Shown piece after piece: positions 59,501-64,000 of a stretch of DNA of 64,000 bases. The stretch lies in NCBI RefSeq assembly GCF_000308515.1, contig NZ_BAFV01000053.1, positions 62,001 through 126,000 on the forward strand, read 5' to 3'. The stretch's first letter is position 1, and every line of letters starts with the position of its first letter. Origin of the DNA: Nocardia carnea NBRC 14403 (GTDB taxonomy: Bacteria > Actinomycetota > Actinomycetes > Mycobacteriales > Mycobacteriaceae). The notes beneath the pieces are model-generated. The model worked only from the letters and a program-made list of their open reading frames with translations, did no database searches and was not told the origin of the DNA. Both the position numbers and the translations under genes were made by a program.

Positions 59501-62500
59501 GGTTTCCTCGTCGAACAAGTCTCTGGCGTAGGAGAACTCGGCTTCCAGCTGCGCGCGGCCCTTCGCGTCGACCGCCGGTCGCATGGTCAGCGCGAGGTCG
59601 AACCTGGCCACTCCGGGATCGATATCGAGCGAGCGCACCGTCAGGCCGGGAAACTGGAGTTCGCCGGTGGGCTGGTTTTCGAATGAGAACGCCACGCGGA
59701 ACAACGGATGCCGGCCGGAGCCGGCGGGCCGGGCGAGGACCTGCACCACTTCTTCGAACGGCAGATCCGCGTGCTCGAAGGCCGCCAGATCGATGCGGCG
59801 CACATCGGTCAGGATATCCGCGAAACCGCGGTCTCCATCGATCACGCTGCGCAGGGTGAGCGTATTGACGAACATCCCGACCAGACCGTCGAACTCCGCC
59901 ATCGGCCGCCCCGCAACCGGGGTGCCCACGCAGATATCGTCGCTATCCGTCATCCGGGCCAGTAACACCGCGAACACCGCGTGTGCCGCCATGAACAGTG
60001 TTGCCTGCCGCGTCCGGGCCAGTGCCGTCAAACCCGCCGCGAGGTCCGCGTCGACCACGAAACGCCATCGCCCGCCCTCCCACGAGGAGGCCGACGACCG
60101 TGGACGATCAACGGGTAACGGCAGTTCCTCCGGTACTCCGGCGAGCGTTTCCTGCCAGAACCGCGACTGCCGTGCCCGCAGACTCCGCGGATCCGCCGGT
60201 GCTCCCAGCCGGTCCGACTGCCACCGCGCCGCCTCGGCGAATTGCGCGGGCAGCGGCTGCCATTCCGGTTCGACCCCGCGCGCCCGGGCAGCGTAGGCCG
60301 TCATGAGGTCCGCGATGAACGGCCGTGCCGACCAGCCGTCCGCGCTGATGTGATGCACCACGTAGGCGAGCACATGTTCGCCGGGACCCAGTGCAAAAAG
60401 TGCTGCCCGAAGAGGGATCTCGGCGGAGACATCGAAGCCGCGGCGGGCCATCGCAATGATCTCCCGATCGAGATCCGCAGCCGGCACGGTGATCGGATCG
60501 GCGAGTACCGCTGCCGCGTCGGGCGCGCAGATCAATTGCGCGGGCGATCCGTCCACCACCGGATACCGGGTGCGCAGCGATTCGTGCCGCCCGACGATAT
60601 CGCCCAGCGCGGTGCGCAGCGCCGCGATATCGAGGGATCCTGAGATACGCACCGCGGCAGCCATATTGTCCACCGGCGCCTCCGGATCGGCCTGGTTGCG
60701 CAACCACATCCGCTGCTGGGCAGGCGACAGCGGGAGGCGATCCGGGCGTGGCCCCTGCCCGATTCGCGCCCCATCGGTCACCGGCCGCCCGGAAACGACC
60801 TCTGCCAGTTCGGCGACGGTCGGCGCATCGAAGATCTCCCGCACCGAAACCGCGATCCGCAGCGCACCCGCCAGCCGGGCCGCGAGTTGCGCCGCGTCCA
60901 TGGAGTTCGCGCCCAGAGCGAAGAAATCGTCGGCCCGGCCCACATCCTGCACACCCAGGATATCGGCGAAGCAGGAGGCGATGAGTTGTTCGGTGATGCC
61001 GGCGGGCTCTTCGTAGGCAGAGCCGGGGACAGGTGGCTCGGGCAGCGCCTCCCGGTCCAGCTTGCCGTTCGCGTTCACCGGCAGCTCCGGCAGTACCACC
61101 ACGGCCACCGGAACCATGGCACGTGGCAGGCGCCGGGCGAGATCGCGAAGGAGTTCACCCGATTCCACCGTTGCGCCCGCAGCCGTGACCACATAGCCGA
61201 CCAGCCGCCGTTCACCCGCGACCTCGCGCACCGCCGCGGCTGCCCGGACGATCCCCTGGCAGGCCCGCAGCCCTGCGGCGATCTCGTCGAGTTCGATACG
61301 GACCCCGTGCAGTTTGACCTGCCGGTCGGTCCGCCCCAGATACTCGAGCACGCCCGCGGTATTCCAGCGCACCGCGTCCCCGGTCCGGTACAGACGCGCC
61401 CCGGCGGCCCCGAACGGATCGGCGACGAAACGCGACGCCGTCGCCTCGGCGCCGGATACATAGCCGCGCGCGACCTGCGCGCCGCCCACGTACAGCTCCC
61501 CACGGACTCCCACCGGCACCGGCCGCAATCGGCTGTCCAGCACATGGACCCGCATATTCCACACCGGCGCACCGATCGACACCCCGGTCGAGCTGTGGAT
61601 CCGCGCGGCCGTCACCACCTGCGCTTCGGCGGGGCCGTACCAGTTGAACAATGCCGCAGCCGTCCACTTCTCGAACTCCGTGACCAGCGCGGCCGGTAGT
61701 TCCTCGCCCGCCGCGAACACCCGGCGCACGGAAGTCGCCGGTGCCGGAGCGGTCGCAAGATAGTTCGCCAGCACGGTCGGCACCAGATGCAGGGTCGTCA
61801 CCCCGTAGTCGGTGATCGCCCGGTCCAGTTCCGCGAGATCGCGGTGCGCGTCCGGCGCGGCGACGGCGACACACGCCCCGGCCTGCAGCGGCCAGAACAC
61901 CTCCCACATCGCGATATCGAAGGTGAGCGGGGTTTTGTAGAGCACCACATCGGAGTCGCCCAACCCGTATTCGTGCTGTGCCCATTGGAACTGGTGGTCG
62001 ATCGCGGCATGGGTGGTCACCACCCCCTTCGGCAGGCCGGTCGAACCGGAGGTGAAGAGTACGGAGGCAGCGTGCCCCGGTCGCAACGGCGCTATCCGGT
62101 CATCGTCATCGATTTCCGCATCGTCCCAGGCGGTCGCATCCACCTCGGCGACCGCGACGACAGTGGTCTGCGCGGGCACGCCGAGATCCTCGCCGTCCAC
62201 GGTGAGCAGCACCGACGGCCGTGCCGATCGCAGCATATGCGCGATACGCAACCGCGGATGCTCCGGATCAACCGGGACATAGGCGCCACCGGCGACAGTG
62301 ACGGCGTACAGCCAGCACAGCTGGTCGGCCGAACGCTGCAGCGCCACCGCCACCCGCACCTCCGGCCCGACCCCGAGACCGATCAAGAACCGGGCCCGCC
62401 GGTTCACTTCGCTGTGGAACCGGGCGTAGGTCCACGATCGTGCACCGTCTCGCAGCGCCGGCGCCTCCGGCGTGCTGCGGACCCGGGCCACGAACCGCGC

Positions 62501-63904
62501 GGCCAGGGTGGTTGCCGTCACGGGGTGGCCGGTGGTGTTGCGGTCGCGGCAGAGCGCGGTGCGTTCGGCGTCGTCGAGCAGCTCGATATCGGCGAGCGGG
62601 GTGGTTTCCGCCGCTACCGCCAGCTCGTCCAGTACCCGCAGGAAAAGCCGCCGGTTCGCCGCGAGCTCGGTTTCGGTGTAACTGTGCGGATTGCCCTGGA
62701 AATCGGCACGCAACCCGTCCTCGTGCCCTTCGGTGTACAGGTTGATGAGCAGATCGTCGATCGGACCGGAGGTGAGGACCCGTAACCGGCCGGACGCCCC
62801 GCCCAGCCGAATGGTGTCCTCGAACAGCATGATGTTCACGATCGGACCGAATTGCCCGCCGGCCGCGCTCGTCCTGCCGGCATCACTCCGGATGTTCTCG
62901 TGTCGATACCGCTGATGACGTAGTGCGCCCGTGATCGCCCACTGGGTCCGCGTAACGAGGTCGGCGATATCGGATTCCGGTAGGACCTCGATCCGCAGCG
63001 GCACGAGATTGGCGAGCATACCGCCGGACCGCTTCGCCATCGCGCTGGTCCGGCCCGAGACCGGCAACGTCAGCACGATATCGGTGCGATCCAGGATCCG
63101 GGCACAGAACAGCGCCACCGCGGCCACCGCGAGCGTCGCGACACTGCAGCCGTGGCGTTGCGCGGCGGCCCGCAGCGCGCCGGCCGTACCCGGGCCTGCC
63201 GCCGCCGCGGCGACCACGGGATGCGCTGGATGTCTCGTATATCGCTCCGAAAGAACCGAATCGGCGAGACCCAGCGTTCGTTTGCGCCAGTACTCCCGGT
63301 CCCGGTCGTGGCGGGGCGATCCGAGATAGGCGATCTCCTCGTCGTACAGCTCGGCCGGTGAACCCGCCCGGTACGGCGGCGGCCGGTGTCCCGAAACCGC
63401 GGCCCGATAGATTTCGGCCACCCTGAGCAGGAAATTCAACGCGCCCAGACCGTCGAGCACCACGTGGTGGGCCCGCGCGTACCAATACCACCGATACTCG
63501 TCCAACCGCAGCACCGCAGAATGCACCAGCTGCGTTCCGGCCAGTTGCCGCGGCATCTCGAAATCGCGGCGCATCCACGCGTGCGCGGCCGATTCGGGGT
63601 CGGCTTCGGCACGCAGATCCACCAGGGCCAGGCCGGCCTCCGCTGTCTCGGCAACGTGCTGCCACGGCTGCCCGCCGATCTCGACTATGCGGACGAAGGC
63701 CGATCCGATCTCCCGTCCCGCGCGCCGGCACGCCGTGTCGAGCAGTCCGGGATCGAGTTCTCCCCGCACCTCGACGTACTGCGCGACCACGAAGGGCACA
63801 TCGGCCGCCGACTGCTGGGCGAACCAGACCCCCAGTTGCCCGGGTGAGAGGGGAAAAACCGAATCATCGTCCACCGAGCCAATACTCACAGCGGCCCGGA
63901 TCAC
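53573..63904 (-). CDS. Three-module non-ribosomal peptide synthetase with C-terminal thioesterase
   Basis: A 3443-residue enzyme, domain order C-A-T-C-A-T-C-A-T-TE. C1 (about 15-450) has HHVVLDG and, with YRWYWYARAHH and LRHQRYRHENI, closely resembles the EntF condensation domain that accepts an aryl starter. A1 is about 465-950, and T1 has Ser1001 (ALGANSMDA). C2 (from about 1055) and C3 (from about 2110) have HHISADGW. T2 is DFFELGGNSLAA near 2046, and T3 is DSFFDLGGNSMVA near 3109. By GrsA alignment A3 reads DFWNVGMVH-K, the threonine code; A1 reads DIWHFAWVV and A2 DPLVVGGVI, which I do not assign. The thioesterase (from about 3165) has GWCYGG, with Cys3246 where Ser is usual. No epimerisation domain is present. 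The likely product is an ester-linked catecholate-type siderophore. Confidence 0.9.
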   Translation of the reverse strand: MIRAAVSIGSVDDDSVFPLSPGQLGVWFAQQSAADVPFVVAQYVEVRGELDPGLLDTACRRAGREIGSAFVRIVEIGGQPWQHVAETAEAGLALVDLRAEADPESAAHAWMRRDFEMPRQLAGTQLVHSAVLRLDEYRWYWYARAHHVVLDGLGALNFLLRVAEIYRAAVSGHRPPPYRAGSPAELYDEEIAYLGSPRHDRDREYWRKRTLGLADSVLSERYTRHPAHPVVAAAAAGPGTAGALRAAAQRHGCSVATLAVAAVALFCARILDRTDIVLTLPVSGRTSAMAKRSGGMLANLVPLRIEVLPESDIADLVTRTQWAITGALRHQRYRHENIRSDAGRTSAAGGQFGPIVNIMLFEDTIRLGGASGRLRVLTSGPIDDLLINLYTEGHEDGLRADFQGNPHSYTETELAANRRLFLRVLDELAVAAETTPLADIELLDDAERTALCRDRNTTGHPVTATTLAARFVARVRSTPEAPALRDGARSWTYARFHSEVNRRARFLIGLGVGPEVRVAVALQRSADQLCWLYAVTVAGGAYVPVDPEHPRLRIAHMLRSARPSVLLTVDGEDLGVPAQTTVVAVAEVDATAWDDAEIDDDDRIAPLRPGHAASVLFTSGSTGLPKGVVTTHAAIDHQFQWAQHEYGLGDSDVVLYKTPLTFDIAMWEVFWPLQAGACVAVAAPDAHRDLAELDRAITDYGVTTLHLVPTVLANYLATAPAPATSVRRVFAAGEELPAALVTEFEKWTAAALFNWYGPAEAQVVTAARIHSSTGVSIGAPVWNMRVHVLDSRLRPVPVGVRGELYVGGAQVARGYVSGAEATASRFVADPFGAAGARLYRTGDAVRWNTAGVLEYLGRTDRQVKLHGVRIELDEIAAGLRACQGIVRAAAAVREVAGERRLVGYVVTAAGATVESGELLRDLARRLPRAMVPVAVVVLPELPVNANGKLDREALPEPPVPGSAYEEPAGITEQLIASCFADILGVQDVGRADDFFALGANSMDAAQLAARLAGALRIAVSVREIFDAPTVAELAEVVSGRPVTDGARIGQGPRPDRLPLSPAQQRMWLRNQADPEAPVDNMAAAVRISGSLDIAALRTALGDIVGRHESLRTRYPVVDGSPAQLICAPDAAAVLADPITVPAADLDREIIAMARRGFDVSAEIPLRAALFALGPGEHVLAYVVHHISADGWSARPFIADLMTAYAARARGVEPEWQPLPAQFAEAARWQSDRLGAPADPRSLRARQSRFWQETLAGVPEELPLPVDRPRSSASSWEGGRWRFVVDADLAAGLTALARTRQATLFMAAHAVFAVLLARMTDSDDICVGTPVAGRPMAEFDGLVGMFVNTLTLRSVIDGDRGFADILTDVRRIDLAAFEHADLPFEEVVQVLARPAGSGRHPLFRVAFSFENQPTGELQFPGLTVRSLDIDPGVARFDLALTMRPAVDAKGRAQLEAEFSYARDLFDEETIRFWAASWLRLAAVVVAHPRTPVGDIDFHETRPGGPSVSESAGRTLGDILTAALPWARDRIAVVDGDREIGYDELDTWSGRLAGQLIARGIGPGDVVVIHAPRSAEFLAGVWAVAKSGAAFLPVDPAFPRDRVEWILADSGAVLGLTTGDPAGDGHGRLDWILLAPARQESGGTARFPTEPVSTRRPHPADLAYVQYTSGSTGRPKGVAVTHSGLGPLFETVTAQLGVEPGSRVLHVCAPTFDPSVLEWMLAFGNGATLVVVPPDTVGGAALDDLIATRNVTYAVTPPAILATLDPARHTGLRGLVVGGDISDPELVDRWAGDRIYLNGYGPTEVTVISVAAALAAGRPVLIGDATPGNAVRVLDRRLRPVPPGVVGELYLTGTGLARGYLRAPGRTAGSFVADPWSPTGARMYRTGDLVRYIRADRALSGLEYVGRTDFQLKIRGIRLEPGEVDAVLSRHETVRTSVTVGRTAPSGALMLVSYVVAAPGCSIDVVQLREFARGMLAAHSVPARIVALDRFPLTTAGKVDRAALPEPVFGAVAPAAPADAVERAVREVFAELLGVEVAGPEADFFELGGNSLAAARLGARLGAVFAAEVPMRTVFEAPTVAGLAARIRESAGSGARRVALVPERPARVPLAPAQQRLWFLNRFDPASAVNNIPIAVHIRGTLDIAALRAAIADVVARHEPLRTVYPEDVHGGPWQSVLRAGEQEIELSAVPVEPAELRERLATFAAMGFDLVRDLPVRVRLFRVHRHQHVLAVVIHHISADGWSARPLSTDLLTAYSARTAGAAPQFPAQPVAYADYAIRQVEWLGDAADPATPMGRQLAYWRERLAGLPARLPLPFDRPAPAVASGAGAALRVEFDPEVVAALGRMAVASGASRFMVVHAALAVTLARLTGGADIAIGTPVAGRGGAELDDLVGMFVNMVVLRIRVDLAASFADLLSAVRDTDLAAFAHADVPFERIVQELNPVRRRDHHPLFQVVLTEEVETRVVGTAAEITVQPVERDIRTAEFDLQLTLSDSAVYFTYATDLFDTATVRRIGDTLQRVLRAVTSATATPVGDIALLDDAEYARLVDPVQVEPGDDTTLADLFAAAVRLAPDAVAVRFGGIALTYQALATDSGALAQRLVRLGAGPEARVAVALPRGVRLIVAIVAVIRAGAAYVPIDPAYPPERIRYVLGETAPRCVLTTADSGIDAPAGVPVLELDRWENGEIEPLSTALPRARPGNLAYIIYTSGSTGRPKGVAVTHASIVALLRRAGALLGLNNDDVWSMVHSSAFDFSVWEMWGALTTGASLVVADHHTARSPRDLHELLSRERVSILNQTPSAFVALDAADAAADTPLALRRIVFGGEPLDPSSLLPLFRRYGGDAPRISNMFGITETTVHLTHAELDPVAAGRRAPGTPVGRPLDGVGIRVLDARLQPVPTGIVAEIYLAGAQVSRGYAERPGLTATRFVADPYTHGGVLYRSGDLGRWNESGELEHHGRADRQVQLRGFRIEPAEIEAALRTCPGVRAAAVIVDHDAGAGPRLLGYAAVGAADTAPADGHAAPADGHALRDVLRTQLPAHMVPDAVVVVAELPLTGTGKVDIAALPRPRFDSGRGYRAPSGELERRIAAVFADVLDVARVGADDSFFDLGGNSMVATTLLACLRDETGVDIALPWLFADPTPAGLARRIADARADSTLTPETALAPVLPIRTTGTGLPLFCIHPVMGLSWSFAGLGTEVACPLYGIQSPAITENTATPESIDDLAADYLRRIRAVQARGPYRLLGWCYGGLIAHAMAVQLQQQGERVELLGMLDSFAGDVGYLGEQPVTVGNLIGQLGTDQLVDIPAGEFTLDQAMQLLATLPGPFGALTEDRVQRVFTGVLSAQQIGPRHRPGIYRGDLIFFTADRDDRGSGRAAGAWRRYISGRVHETAVDATHWEIASPQSLRTIGRVLAPLLDAAPGTAGSRTERADMPSRPEDPVSLVS
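54824..54865. repeat. 21-base tandem duplication inside the NRPS
   Basis: Two exact adjacent copies of a 21-base unit (begins TGCGTGCCCGTCCGC) in the A3 domain, encoding the repeated peptide PADGHA(A) near residue 3020. It keeps the frame. It lies in a variable loop before the domain's C-terminal lobe and looks like a recent slippage duplication. Confidence 0.85.
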
Positions 63905-64000
63905 CCCACAGCCCCCATTTCCCTCGGCAACAGCGACAGGGGCGCGCGGAGTCAGGCCCGCACGTGAGTGCGGAGAAACGCTGTCAGCGGGGTGCGAACC
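63905..64000. other. Upstream region of the NRPS gene
   Basis: Only 96 bases before the GTG at 63904 are visible. There is a weak GGGGG element before the start and no clear iron-box (IdeR/Fur-type) sequence. The aryl-starter genes, MbtH-like protein or transport genes expected with this NRPS would lie beyond the window. Confidence 0.4.

Noticed and set aside
56144..59686. A 1180-codon plus-strand open frame within the NRPS
   Set aside because: It is antisense to conserved NRPS domains, with the composition expected of a shadow frame in GC-rich DNA (rich in Arg, Gly, His), and no ribosome site or family match.
1..64000. CRISPR arrays, tRNA/rRNA genes, prophage or integrative-element ends
   Set aside because: No regularly spaced repeats, no recognisable tRNA or rRNA segments and no integrase or transposase were seen, though a tRNA could be missed by eye.

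Overview
The window is high-GC actinobacterial DNA, most likely from Nocardia or a close mycolic-acid relative. The grounds are ESX (type VII secretion) accessory genes (EspG, PE/PPE-like proteins, WXG100 proteins), DUF3558-type lipoproteins, an XRE-DUF5753/DUF397 pair, F420-dependent enzymes, PknB-type kinases and a very large NRPS. No rRNA, tRNA, CRISPR array, transposase or prophage was recognised.

Layout. 1-8132 is a run of regulator-enzyme pairs: LysR/MFS exporter, kinase, GlxA/cysteine hydrolase, and quinone reductase/TetR with a clear operator between the last two. 8129-11231 is a patchwork: a decayed immunity gene, orphan hypothetical genes and a small DNA-binding antitoxin-like gene. 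11330-13300 is a three-gene thiocyanate-hydrolase-like operon in which the beta and alpha subunits are fused. 13373-23497 is a minus-strand catabolic operon (amidohydrolase, NIPSNAP-like and SnoaL-like proteins, ABC importer, acyl-CoA ligase, thiolase-like enzyme, DUF35 protein, TetR), preceded by a palindromic operator. 23590-28306 holds a decayed beta-lactamase-like gene and further regulator/enzyme pairs.

28320-39878 is the ESX neighbourhood. It contains a kinase, a DUF397/XRE pair, two unknown coupled genes, and a minus-strand block of EspG, PPE-like, PE-like and DUF3558 genes. Facing away from that block is a plus-strand effector operon: two WXG100 proteins (the first apparently starting at ATT), a 434-residue toxin-like protein and a probable immunity gene. 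Behind it lie a disrupted second toxin carrying a DNA/RNA non-specific endonuclease domain and its probably intact YezG-like immunity gene. A decayed relative of the first immunity gene sits at 8129-8491, so this looks like a toxin/immunity repertoire that turns over by displacement.

40017-53557 holds an aldo/keto reductase, a phosphotransferase, a DUF2268 metallopeptidase with a TipA-like operator, an AbiE toxin-antitoxin operon bracketed by matching hairpins and long inverted repeats, mgtE behind a short proline/arginine-rich leader peptide, three tandem lipoprotein paralogues (the third split by an internal deletion), two methyltransferase/MerR-type genes and an F420-dependent oxidoreductase. 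53573-63904 is a single 3443-residue NRPS (C-A-T-C-A-T-C-A-T-TE). It has an EntF-like first condensation domain, a threonine code in its last module and a cysteine in place of the thioesterase serine, which suggests a catecholate-type, ester-linked (possibly cyclo-oligomeric) siderophore.
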